From assembly GCA_016873115.1 (NCBI GenBank), contig VGYB01000006.1:1-64000 (forward strand): 64,000 nt of DNA, given 5' to 3'. The position numbers and the translations under genes were made by a program. The notes below the pieces were generated by a model that saw only the letters and a list, made by a program, of their open reading frames with translations, was not told the origin of the DNA and made no database searches. The stretch's first letter is position 1. Each line of letters begins with the position of its first letter. Below, piece after piece: positions 28,742 through 38,604 of this stretch. This DNA is from Planctomycetota bacterium. Its GTDB lineage: Bacteria > Planctomycetota > Phycisphaerae > Phycisphaerales > SM1A02.

Positions 28742-30073
28742 TCAGTCGTGCCGCAGCGCCTGGATGGGATCCTTGCGGCTTGCGACGATGGCGGGATAGA
28801 TCCCGAACACGATGCCCACTCCGCCGGCCACGGCCACGCTGGCGACGATCGACCAGAGCGTGACCTCGGGCTGCAGGGAGAAGCGATCGTTGAAGGCACC
28901 CTTCAGGCCAGGCATCCGGCTCGCGATGCCCACGATCGTCTCGAGCAGTCGGCTCGTGATCACGCCGGTCATGATGCCGATGAGCCCGCCCAGGATGCTG
29001 AGCGATCCCGTCTCGACCATGAACTGCGTGACGATGTCGCGGCGCGTGGCACCGAGCGCACGGCGGATGCCGATTTCACGGGTGCGCTCGGTCACGCTGG
29101 CGAGCATGATGTTCATGATGCCGATGCCCCCGACGAGCAGGCTGATCGCCGCGATCGCGATGAGCATGATGTTCCAGACGAGCAGCGCCTTCTTCGCGTT
29201 CTCCAGCAGTTCCCACGGCACGATGACTTGCGCGTCGCCGGTTGCCTCGTGCCCGACATCGATGATGCGTTCGACGCGCGAGGCGATCTCGGTCACGACA
29301 TCGGTGTTTGGCGCCACGACATAGATCTCGTAGAGCTCGACTTCCTCGGCGCTGAAGGAACCGGCGGCTCGCTTCTGCACGACATTGCCGAACTGCCGTT
29401 CGGCGGTCGTCAGCGGCATGTGGATGTCCTTGTTCAGGTCGCGCCCCACAAGCACGCTGCCCGCGCCACCCGCAAGGCCGATCGGCGCCAGGACACCCAC
29501 CACGCGCAGGACCTGCTGATCCACGCGGATGTCCTGGCCGATCGGGTCGAGGTTCGGGAAGAACTGCTTGGCGATCTCGCCGCCGATGACGGCGACGGGC
29601 GCCTGCGCCGTCATGTCCTCATCAGTCAGGTAGCGGCCGGACTGGATCCGCAAGCGGGCCACCGTAGCGAGCGCTGGTGTCGTCCCGAAGGCCTGGGCGA
29701 GTGCGCGCTGGGAGTCGAAGCTGACTTCGCTGCCTGCGCTCTTGACCGGCACCACGCGGTCGGCGTCGGTCATCGATGCTTCGATGCGTCGCAGGTCTTC
29801 AAAGGTCAGCCCATACTTGATGACCATGGATCGCATGCCGCCGCCGCCGGGCGTGGCGCTCTCAGGCGGCTTCTGGCTGCGGATGATGATGTTGTTGGCG
29901 CCGAGCGCGCTGATGTCGCGCAGTGCCGCACGCTTGTTGCCCTCGCCGATCGCGACGACCACGATCACCGCAGCCACGCCCAGGATCACGCCAAGGCTCG
30001 TCAGCACGCTGCGCAGCTTGTGGCGACGCAAATTTCCCAGACCGAGCCGGGTGACTTCGAGCAGGTACGACAT
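28742..30073 (-). CDS. MacB/FtsX-type ABC transporter permease
   Basis: 443 residues with the MacB layout. The first transmembrane helix is at about 20-42 (LRSVLTSLGVILGVAAVIVVVAIG), then a large periplasmic domain (about 45-310) and three more helices in the C-terminal FtsX domain with ERTREIGIRRALGATRRDI. Such permeases pair with a LolD/MacB-type ATPase for lipoprotein, peptide or macrolide export by mechanotransmission. No ATPase gene is adjacent, so the partner is elsewhere. TAGGCT (30080-30085) lies 6 bases before the ATG. Confidence 0.92.
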   Translation of the reverse strand: MSYLLEVTRLGLGNLRRHKLRSVLTSLGVILGVAAVIVVVAIGEGNKRAALRDISALGANNIIIRSQKPPESATPGGGGMRSMVIKYGLTFEDLRRIEASMTDADRVVPVKSAGSEVSFDSQRALAQAFGTTPALATVARLRIQSGRYLTDEDMTAQAPVAVIGGEIAKQFFPNLDPIGQDIRVDQQVLRVVGVLAPIGLAGGAGSVLVGRDLNKDIHMPLTTAERQFGNVVQKRAAGSFSAEEVELYEIYVVAPNTDVVTEIASRVERIIDVGHEATGDAQVIVPWELLENAKKALLVWNIMLIAIAAISLLVGGIGIMNIMLASVTERTREIGIRRALGATRRDIVTQFMVETGSLSILGGLIGIMTGVITSRLLETIVGIASRMPGLKGAFNDRFSLQPEVTLWSIVASVAVAGGVGIVFGIYPAIVASRKDPIQALRHD

Positions 30074-30136
30074 ACATGGAGCCTACGCCCTTGCAGGACC
30101 ATGAGCGGGGCAGGACATCTCGCGCAAGCCACGGAC

Positions 30137-31954
30137 CTATCGCGTTGGAGGTGTGCGATCGCGCGGTGCGTGCAGTTCGACCGCACCGGCGCCCCAGTCA
30201 GCCCAGCCCGGCAGCGCATGCGTACGGGTCATTGATGCACCATCCAGCGCACGCCACACACCAGGAGGCATGGCCTCGGGATAGAGGACCAGCACACGCG
30301 CCAGAGGCATGGACTCGAGCAGCGCGACCAGATCCGAACCGTAGGGCTTGGCGTAGCGGGCATCGATGCCCATCGGTTCGGCGTAGAAGCGAGCAACTTC
30401 GTCGGGAAGGCCAACGACGATGACGGGTCCGGGCTCCCGTGCGGCGATCGCGAGCAGGTCGCGCAGGGGTTGCTTGGGCGGCAGCTTGCCGAGCACCGCG
30501 AGCCACGCGGCCGCCAGTGCCGTGGCCATGAGGATCGCGTAGGCCCGTCGCCGATCGAGCATGCGATCGAGGCCGATGCCCCAGGCGAGTGCTGCACCGG
30601 GCAGCGCGAACGACACGAAGCGTGCGTAGATCCAACTGCCTGCAAGGGGAATCACGAGCGCGAGCAGGAAGGGGAGCGTGACCAGGACGATGGCGAAGCG
30701 ATGGCGTGTGTCCCAGCGCCACGCCTGCACGATGCCGACGATGGCCAACGCACCGCCCAAGATCGATGGCCGCCATGGCCACGCGCCGCCCCAGGTGCCC
30801 AGGATCGCCACACCCTCGCGCGACCAGAGCGTGGGTTCGTTGCCGTCAAGGGCGGCGAGCTCCGAACGCCGCTCAAGGATCCATGGCACCATGGGTGCCA
30901 CGAGTGCGAGCGTGAACGCGGCAGCAAGCACGAGCGCCACGAACCAACGCAGGCCGCCGCGCCTGTCGCCGCGCAGCGCGAGCCCCACGGCGATCACGCC
31001 ATGCGCGACCGGCACGACCACCGTGGTGAAGTGCGCCCAGACGCCGAGCGATGCGACGATGGCGTAGGCGGTCCACCACCACATCGAGCCATGCTGCACA
31101 CGATCGCGATCGATGGCGCGCCACGCCAGACCCGTCAGCAGCGCGCCGGCGAGCATCATCATGGAGTAGCCGCGAGCCTCCACGCTGCCAAGCACGGCGG
31201 CCGGCGCGATCGCCATCCCTGCTGCGGCGATCAGCGCACTGCGCGCGCCCGCCATGGGCCGCGCCATCCACCAGGTTGCGATCACGGTGAGGAGTGCAGC
31301 GACCAAGGATGGCAATCGGAGGGTGAGTTCGTTGACCGCCCCGAGGGTCGTGAACGAGCACCACGACAGGAGTGACTGCAGCGGATGGTTGGCCGGGCTG
31401 AACCAGGTGGCCACGATCGGGCCCGGTCCGTGCTGCGCGTAGTCCATGAAGGCAGCGATCTCGTCGTACCACAGGCTCTCGATTGCACGGTCGACCCGGA
31501 CGAGCGCCGCCACCAGCACGATGGCCACGAGCACGAGCGACTCGGTACGCACCGCTGGGTCACCGGGTGCAGCGGCGATGGTTCCGGCGCTGCGTGAAGT
31601 CCTGCCGCGGCGATCGATGACCGTGGGTGCCGTGCCACCGGATGGAGCGATGGTCGAGTCAGGGGTCATGCGCGACTGATCGGTCCGCCACAGCACGATG
31701 ATCATGGCCACAGCGAGCAGGAGTGCCCCGGGAACGAGCGATTGCGTCCACTCGGCACTGCGCGTGGCCATCGCCACGCCTCGCTCGCCAAGTGCAGGGT
31801 GCCCGAACCAACGCGCCAGCGCCGCTGGATCCAGCACGACCCAGACGATCGCGGCCATCACGAGCAGCACCATCGACAGGCCAAGCGTGCTGATGTTGGA
31901 GCACTGCGCTCGGGCGTCGTGCCTGCGTACGGTGATCGATGGCGCGTGCTTCAT
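30137..31954 (-). CDS. GT-C family membrane glycosyltransferase (ArnT/PMT-like)
   Basis: 605 residues with about a dozen hydrophobic helices. The first external loop carries SLWYDEIAAF, the acidic D-E motif that binds the metal and polyprenyl-phosphate sugar donor in GT39/GT83-like enzymes. NHPLQSLLSW and EARGYSMMM follow as in related dolichyl/undecaprenyl-phosphate-mannose type enzymes. The acceptor (protein, lipid or glycan) is not evident. Its start overlaps the stop of the upstream MFS gene by 4 bases (31951-31954), so the two are coupled. Confidence 0.82.
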   Translation of the reverse strand: MKHAPSITVRRHDARAQCSNISTLGLSMVLLVMAAIVWVVLDPAALARWFGHPALGERGVAMATRSAEWTQSLVPGALLLAVAMIIVLWRTDQSRMTPDSTIAPSGGTAPTVIDRRGRTSRSAGTIAAAPGDPAVRTESLVLVAIVLVAALVRVDRAIESLWYDEIAAFMDYAQHGPGPIVATWFSPANHPLQSLLSWCSFTTLGAVNELTLRLPSLVAALLTVIATWWMARPMAGARSALIAAAGMAIAPAAVLGSVEARGYSMMMLAGALLTGLAWRAIDRDRVQHGSMWWWTAYAIVASLGVWAHFTTVVVPVAHGVIAVGLALRGDRRGGLRWFVALVLAAAFTLALVAPMVPWILERRSELAALDGNEPTLWSREGVAILGTWGGAWPWRPSILGGALAIVGIVQAWRWDTRHRFAIVLVTLPFLLALVIPLAGSWIYARFVSFALPGAALAWGIGLDRMLDRRRAYAILMATALAAAWLAVLGKLPPKQPLRDLLAIAAREPGPVIVVGLPDEVARFYAEPMGIDARYAKPYGSDLVALLESMPLARVLVLYPEAMPPGVWRALDGASMTRTHALPGWADWGAGAVELHAPRDRTPPTR

Positions 31955-33297
31955 GTGCGGCTCTCCGAGACAGGCCGTGTTGCGATGATGGGCTCATCCA
32001 TGGCACCGGACTCGGTCCCGATCTCGATCGCGACCACGGGGACGGTACGCTCGTGGCCGTGGCGAGGGATCCGAAGCATGAGCGGGATCGCCGCGAACCT
32101 CAGCAACGCCGAGGCACCGAAGACCCACCAGTAGGCGGTGACCCCGCCGCCGAGCGCATCGATCGCTGCCGCACCGAGGAAGGAACCGATGACCGTGACG
32201 ATCGCATTGAAGAAGTAGTACGCCGCATACATCGCGGTGCGTTCTTCCTCGCGGATGTGCTCAAGCAGCAGCAGGAACAGTGCCATCTCGTAGGCCGCCC
32301 AGCCGGCACCGCTCACGAGCTGCATCGCATAGATCCACGCTGGAGCCGTGGACACGATCCACAGTCCGCTCGCCGCGGCGACAACCACGGCGCCAGCCAT
32401 GAGCAGTCGTCGCGCGCCCCACGATCCAGCGAGTCGGCCCACCAGCGGCAACGCCAGGCTCTTGGCCGCGAAGAGCGTGACGATCGAGATCGTGAACTGA
32501 TCCTTGTCCATGGCGAGTCCGCGCAGGATGTACGGCGTGACGAAGGGACTTGAGATCTGCACGGCGAGCATGAAGACGAGCAGCGCGGCCACGACCCGGC
32601 CCTCGGGTGCGCCGCGGATTCGCCTCAGGAACTCGATCGGACTCACATGCCGCGCAGGTGGCAGGTGCCGCGGCTCCGACTGCGCCACGAGTGCCGGCGT
32701 ACTCAACGCACGGCTCAGGCTGGCGGCCATGAAGAGCAGGGCGAACGAGGCCAGCTCGAGCGGCGTGTGCTCGAAACGCGAGATCAGGACACCGCCGAAC
32801 AAGAGCCCCGCGAGCAGCGCGATCTGGCAGATCCTGCTGCGCCTGCTGAAGTACACCGCACGGATGCGTGCAGGGAACAGTGCACCGACCCACGCGGTCC
32901 AGGCAGGCCCAGCTCCCAGATTCACGGTCCAGTAGATCGATGCGCACACATAGACCAAGAGCAGCGGCACCGTGCCAACCACGGCTGCGATCGCCATCGG
33001 GATGAAGCACAGCGCCTGGATCGTGGCGCACAGCAGGATCCACTTGCGTGGCGAGCCGAGGCGCTCGACCCCCGCTGGCGTGAGGAGCTGCACCGTCGCC
33101 CCGATCAGGAAGGGAATGGTGTAGACGAGGCCGCCATGGACTTGCGCTGCTCCGGCTGCGAGGGCGAATGCCGGGATGAAGGTCTCGCCCACACCGACCA
33201 TGAAGGCATGCGTGATCCCATCGTCCGTGCAAGCACGGAGGTCGTTGCGGAGGGTGAGGTGACTCGCACGCCGAGGGGCGCTCATGGGGCTGGCCAT
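31951..33297 (-). CDS. Major facilitator superfamily transporter
   Basis: 448 residues with about 12 predicted helices and a charged central loop (about 205-235: EPRHLPPARHVSPIEFLRRIRG). FGGVLISRFEHTPLELASFALLF and KSLALPLVGRLAGSWGARRLL resemble MFS helices 5-8. The loop after helix 2 lacks a strict GxxxDRxGRR motif (VERLGSPRKW instead). The substrate is unknown. TAGCCT (33323-33328) is a possible -10 box. It is coupled to a GT-C glycosyltransferase by a 4-base overlap, so a link to glycan metabolism is possible. Confidence 0.85.
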   Translation of the reverse strand: MASPMSAPRRASHLTLRNDLRACTDDGITHAFMVGVGETFIPAFALAAGAAQVHGGLVYTIPFLIGATVQLLTPAGVERLGSPRKWILLCATIQALCFIPMAIAAVVGTVPLLLVYVCASIYWTVNLGAGPAWTAWVGALFPARIRAVYFSRRSRICQIALLAGLLFGGVLISRFEHTPLELASFALLFMAASLSRALSTPALVAQSEPRHLPPARHVSPIEFLRRIRGAPEGRVVAALLVFMLAVQISSPFVTPYILRGLAMDKDQFTISIVTLFAAKSLALPLVGRLAGSWGARRLLMAGAVVVAAASGLWIVSTAPAWIYAMQLVSGAGWAAYEMALFLLLLEHIREEERTAMYAAYYFFNAIVTVIGSFLGAAAIDALGGGVTAYWWVFGASALLRFAAIPLMLRIPRHGHERTVPVVAIEIGTESGAMDEPIIATRPVSESRT

Positions 33298-33360
33298 TCC
33301 CCAAACAAGAACGGCCAGCGCAAGGCTAGCCGTTCGATCGATCGAGGTTGAAGCCTGTGG

Positions 33361-34422
33361 TCAGGGCGCGCCGCTGACGGTCGAGGTACGGAACCCCACG
33401 AGCTGGTTGTAGCCGATGCGTGGGCTCAGCATGACATAGCGACGACGGTCACTGGACTCGGCCGAAGCCTGCGGGGCATCAGCCGCCTTGGCCGGCGTGG
33501 CGGAACGGGCCGGAATGACTGGGGCGAAGGAGTAGCCACCGAGCGCACGGTGCACGAAGTCAGGCGCGTTGACGATGAACATGCCTTCGTAGTACTGCAA
33601 CTTGCAGGGGCCGCCTTCGCCGTCCTCCCAAGCTGTGGGTTCGACGAAGGCGACGATCACATCCTTGAGCTTATCAGCCTTTTCCTCGTCGGTCAGTTCT
33701 TCGGGATCTTCGCCCTTGCTACCGAAGACACCGCCGCCACCGCCACCGCCGCCACCGCCGCCGCCACTGCCACCGCCACCGCCACCGAAGCCGCCGCCAC
33801 CGCCACCGCTACCGCCACCACCGCTGCCGCCACCGCCGCCACCGCCCTGTCCACCTTGGTTGATGGACGAGTTCAGGTTGAAGTCAGGGGCATTGGTCCA
33901 CTGCGGAGCCTTGAAGAGCAGATCCTTGATGTTGTACATCTTGACTTCGCGACGGTTCCAGAGGATGTTCTTCGGCCCGATCTGGACGGCGTTGCGCGAG
34001 AGTTGCCATGTCCAGGCGGTGTCGGCCGCCGGGTCATCCGAGCACTCGATGAGCACGGCCTTCAGGACTTCGATCGCGGTGCCACTGACCGTGGTTTCCC
34101 ATGTGCGCTCACCGTCGTCGGGCAAGGCCGCCGCCACACGCTCCTTCATGTCTTCACCGGCTTCCACGAGGATCGTGGTCTTGATGCCGCGCTTGTTCAG
34201 GTCATCGACGAGGGCCATGACCACGTCGACCAGGGGCTGACCGGCTTCGGCCTTGAAATCATCCATGTAGAGCAGACCGCCGAGGAGGCGGGACTTGGTG
34301 TCGGAGCCCGCGGCCTGCTGGTTGGCGGCTACGGCCGTGAGCCGATCGTGCATGTTCTGGGCGAGGGCCGGAGCGGCCACGCAGAGGCTGGACAGGGCGA
34401 AGGCAAGCGTCGAGATGCGCAT
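33361..34422 (-). CDS. Exported glycine-rich protein with STN-like N-terminus
   Basis: 353 residues. The signal peptide (1-21) ends ALA before QNMHD. The N-terminal domain has AGQPLVDVVMALVDDLNKRG, reminiscent of the STN/secretin short domain that binds periplasmic partners, and LLFKAPQWTNAPDFN. A Gly/Ser low-complexity stretch of about 45 residues (near 190-235) separates it from a C-terminal domain of about 120 residues. No secretin beta-barrel is present. ATG 34422 follows GAGGAA by 6 bases, and TATAGT upstream is a probable -10 box. The function is unknown; a surface or secretion accessory role is a guess. Confidence 0.75.
   Translation of the reverse strand: MRISTLAFALSSLCVAAPALAQNMHDRLTAVAANQQAAGSDTKSRLLGGLLYMDDFKAEAGQPLVDVVMALVDDLNKRGIKTTILVEAGEDMKERVAAALPDDGERTWETTVSGTAIEVLKAVLIECSDDPAADTAWTWQLSRNAVQIGPKNILWNRREVKMYNIKDLLFKAPQWTNAPDFNLNSSINQGGQGGGGGGGSGGGGSGGGGGGFGGGGGGSGGGGGGGGGGGGVFGSKGEDPEELTDEEKADKLKDVIVAFVEPTAWEDGEGGPCKLQYYEGMFIVNAPDFVHRALGGYSFAPVIPARSATPAKAADAPQASAESSDRRRYVMLSPRIGYNQLVGFRTSTVSGAP
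33727..33860. repeat. GCC/ACC trinucleotide low-complexity tract
   Basis: A nearly uninterrupted run of ccg/cca triplets on the plus strand, encoding the Gly/Ser stretch of the minus-strand gene. Such tracts are prone to slippage and may vary in length between strains. Confidence 0.85.
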
Positions 34423-34562
34423 GGGAATTCCTCGTGGGGCGAACAGAAGACTATACCACGGTGTGTTGCGGCTGGATCCATCCAAGTTCACGCTTGGCGG
34501 CCCAGTTCAGCGATACCGCGACCACCAACATGTGACCGGAGCGGCGCGTTCGTGACGTCCGA

Positions 34563-36296
34563 TCACGAAGGATCCTGGAGATTTTCGGCTGGCGACAGTG
34601 TTTGGGCGAGGTCCAGCAGGACCAGGATCGCTGCGGCTGTCCCAGCGACCCGGATTCGGGGCTCCCACATCGATTCCCGGATCCCACCCACGCAACGGCG
34701 AGGTTGCCGCAGGAGCGAGGCCCCGTCGGTGGACACTTGCAGTTGGAGGACGAATCGAGCCCCGGCGCGGCAGGCTTCCCGGACCCGCGAGCGGGTGTCG
34801 GGGTCGGGGGCGGCATCCACCATGCGCACGAGCGCAGCCAGCGGGCGAAGTCCCGTCGCGCCGACCGAAGGCTGGCCGTTGGAGGCAGCGAGTTGGAACG
34901 CCCCCACGAGGTCCGAGGGCAACTCCCTCGAGGCGCTGCCGATCCCGAGTTGCACCCGCATGAGCACATCGCGCAGGGCATCCTGCACGAGCGGGGACGG
35001 CGGGGGTGCGAGCTCCGCCCATGCGGCGGCGCGAAGGAGCCACTCGGCTTCGGTGACGAGCGAGGCGCGTGGCAACTCGTCCCACGCCCGAGCGATGGCA
35101 CCATGCAGTGCCGTGGGCTCGAGTACGCGGGCACCGGTCGACTGCGCACACGCCGCAGCAGCGAGTTCGAGTGCGCGGACGGCATCGGCGGGCGCCTCTT
35201 CAGGGACAGCCTTGGCCAGGCTCGTGGCGAGCGCATTCACCTCTGCATGCGCTGCGCGGCGCTCGTCATCGCTGCCCGAGCGCGTCAATGCGCACCACGC
35301 GATCATGCGCAGTGCAACCGCGCGCCGCACGGAGAGCATGTCGAGGTCGGCATCGCTCGCCTGTGCTGCAAGCATGGCAGCGCGCCCGCGCCACGACAAT
35401 GCCTCTTCAACGGGTTTCGCGGCAAGTTCCGCGAAGGCCCAGGCCGCCATGAGGCGATCGATCGTTCCCGCCACCATCGGTTGGCGACGGTCGGCAATCG
35501 TGCCGTAGTCGCCAAGCAGGACGGGCGTCGGCGAGCCGGGTTCTTCGAGAATGCAACCGTTCAGCCAAGCTGCGGCGCGTTCGGCTGCGGCGATGCAGGT
35601 GTCATGCGAGACGGCACTCGTGGGCACGGGCCGCTCACCGTGCAGGACCAGCCATGGAGCCGCGCCGGGAGTCGATTGCGCGAGCCGGATCGTCTGCATG
35701 CGATAGACCGCCACGCTCTCGGCGGGATCGATCGACGGCAGGTCGGTGTCGGCCAAGCCGGCTCGGCGCATGAGGAGGCCCAGTCCGTCGGTCGGTTTCG
35801 CCGCGAGGCCCATCGACTGGAGCCTGCTCGCCGGCATCCAGTGCATGGTGGTGCCGCGACGCACGGCCATCGCATCAAGCGCAGGCCGCAGCGATTGCGC
35901 GCAGTCAGCGAGCGTGCGACCGGTGAGCGGCTCGGGTTCGCCCGTGAGCTCGAGTTCGAGCGTGACGGCTTCGGCGAGGGTGGGGGGGCGGGAGGTCCAG
36001 GCAAGCCACGAAGCATCGTTCTGGGCTTGGAGGATTGCTTGTGCGATCGCCACATCCACGCACGGTCGATCGGCGCTGGCGAGGGCTGAGCCATGGCCAA
36101 GAACCCGGCCATCCAGGCGCAGGATGGCGCTTGCGCCGGGCGCGGGGGGTGCAGGATCCTGCGCAGGGATGCCGGCCAAAGCGGCCTGCATGCGCTGCCA
36201 CGCGGCAGCAGCCATGTCCGCATCCGGCGCACTTGCCCCCAGCAGGGTCGCTGTAAGAGGCAAAAAAGCGAGGGGCGCGGTGGACGGACTCCACAT
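34563..36296 (-). CDS. Exported protein with AMMECR1-like N-terminal and helical C-terminal domain
   Basis: 577 residues. The ATG at 36296 is chosen because TAGGAT (36304-36309) lies 7 bases upstream and a signal peptide follows directly (ends near LGASA). Residues about 40-190 resemble AMMECR1 proteins: RLDGRVLGHGSA, a helical DVAIAQAILQA segment, VTLELELTGEPEPL, ALDAMAVRRG and GLGLLMRRAGL. The remaining 380 residues are almost all helical, Ala-rich, and end in GGIRESMWEPRIRV, suggestive of an alpha/alpha barrel. The catalytic role of AMMECR1 is itself unknown. The similarity was judged by eye. Confidence 0.55.
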   Translation of the reverse strand: MWSPSTAPLAFLPLTATLLGASAPDADMAAAAWQRMQAALAGIPAQDPAPPAPGASAILRLDGRVLGHGSALASADRPCVDVAIAQAILQAQNDASWLAWTSRPPTLAEAVTLELELTGEPEPLTGRTLADCAQSLRPALDAMAVRRGTTMHWMPASRLQSMGLAAKPTDGLGLLMRRAGLADTDLPSIDPAESVAVYRMQTIRLAQSTPGAAPWLVLHGERPVPTSAVSHDTCIAAAERAAAWLNGCILEEPGSPTPVLLGDYGTIADRRQPMVAGTIDRLMAAWAFAELAAKPVEEALSWRGRAAMLAAQASDADLDMLSVRRAVALRMIAWCALTRSGSDDERRAAHAEVNALATSLAKAVPEEAPADAVRALELAAAACAQSTGARVLEPTALHGAIARAWDELPRASLVTEAEWLLRAAAWAELAPPPSPLVQDALRDVLMRVQLGIGSASRELPSDLVGAFQLAASNGQPSVGATGLRPLAALVRMVDAAPDPDTRSRVREACRAGARFVLQLQVSTDGASLLRQPRRCVGGIRESMWEPRIRVAGTAAAILVLLDLAQTLSPAENLQDPS

Positions 36297-36360
36297 CCGT
36301 GGCATCCTACGGGCAGCGGGACACGCGTTCTGCATGGCCCCACCCAGAGAGGAAACAGCG

Positions 36361-36444
36361 ATGCTCGGCAGAGTTGTGACGTTCGAGACGCAATATCAGC
36401 GACTGGCCCTTCTCGCCGTGATCAGCTTCATCGCTCTCTGCTGA
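36361..36444 (+). CDS. 27-residue putative membrane peptide
   Basis: A short frame, MLGRVVTFETQY followed by a hydrophobic helix (RLALLAVISFIALC), starting 8 bases after a strong Shine-Dalgarno AGAGGAAA. It lies in a gap between two minus-strand genes and is followed by three hairpins and a good terminator, so it appears to have its own transcript. It ends in Cys. It could be a small inner-membrane protein or a leader peptide; no gene downstream on the same strand would be controlled. The promoter is only weakly visible (TGGACG...CATCCT near 36281-36308). Confidence 0.45.
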   Translation: MLGRVVTFETQYQRLALLAVISFIALC

Positions 36445-36585
36445 CCGATCCTCTTCCCACGAGGTTTGAAGTGCCCGAAAGGGCATCCGCCACCCCCAAG
36501 GCCGCTTCGGCGGCCGTATGCGGGGCGGAAGAGGTTGGAAAGGGACAACGGCCCCGCGGCTCACGCCGCGGGGTCTTTTTCTTTG
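36445..36585 (+). ncRNA. Structured RNA segment (3' UTR of the peptide mRNA or an independent RNA)
   Basis: Several stable elements lie in order: CCTCTTCC (36450-36457) complementary to GGAAGAGG (36527-36534); a hairpin TGCCC-GAAA-GGGCA (36472-36485) with a GNRA tetraloop; a hairpin GGCCGC-TTCG-GCGGCC (36500-36515) with a UUCG tetraloop; and then the terminator. The combination of a long-range helix and two ideal tetraloops indicates a selected RNA fold. The family is not recognised. Confidence 0.5.
36552..36580 (+). terminator. Rho-independent terminator, plus strand
   Basis: A 9-bp perfect stem, CCCCGCGGC (36552-36560) with GCCGCGGGG (36565-36573), loop TCAC, followed by TCTTTTTCTTT. It is the clearest intrinsic terminator in the window, and the only plus-strand gene before it is the 27-residue peptide. 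Confidence 0.8.
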
Positions 36586-36610
36586 CTGCGTGGTCGCGAT
36601 CCAACGACAA

Positions 36611-36636
36611 GGCGGGCCCCCATGTGGAGGCCCGCC
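36611..36636 (-). terminator. Probable terminator of rpsA
   Basis: An 8-bp perfect stem GGCGGGCC/GGCCCGCC with a 10-base loop, 28 bases after the rpsA stop, followed on the minus strand by TTGTCGTT. It is placed tail-to-tail with the plus-strand terminator. Confidence 0.55.
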
Positions 36637-36664
36637 GTGATGGGCGTTGGTGCGGTATTCAGAC

Positions 36665-38422
<1,758 letters not shown>

Positions 38423-38604
38423 GATGTCGTTGGGGTCCTAAGTGCCGTGTGCGGGAGCCATGCACCGTGCATGACGAACTTCCCGCGGTCGCGGCGGTTG
38501 CGAACCGGCACTGGACCGTCCAGTGCCGGGTCGGCGAGACTAGCGGAGCCGGTGCGCGTCGGCGGTGCGGATAACGACAAAGGGGCGAAGATTCGTGGGA
38601 GCCG

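Noticed and set aside
33289-33319. GCTGGCC/GGCCAGC hairpin sequestering the start of the MFS gene at 33297
   Set aside because: The predicted transcription start (from TAGCCT at 33323-33328) falls inside the 5' arm, so the full hairpin would probably not be present in the mRNA.
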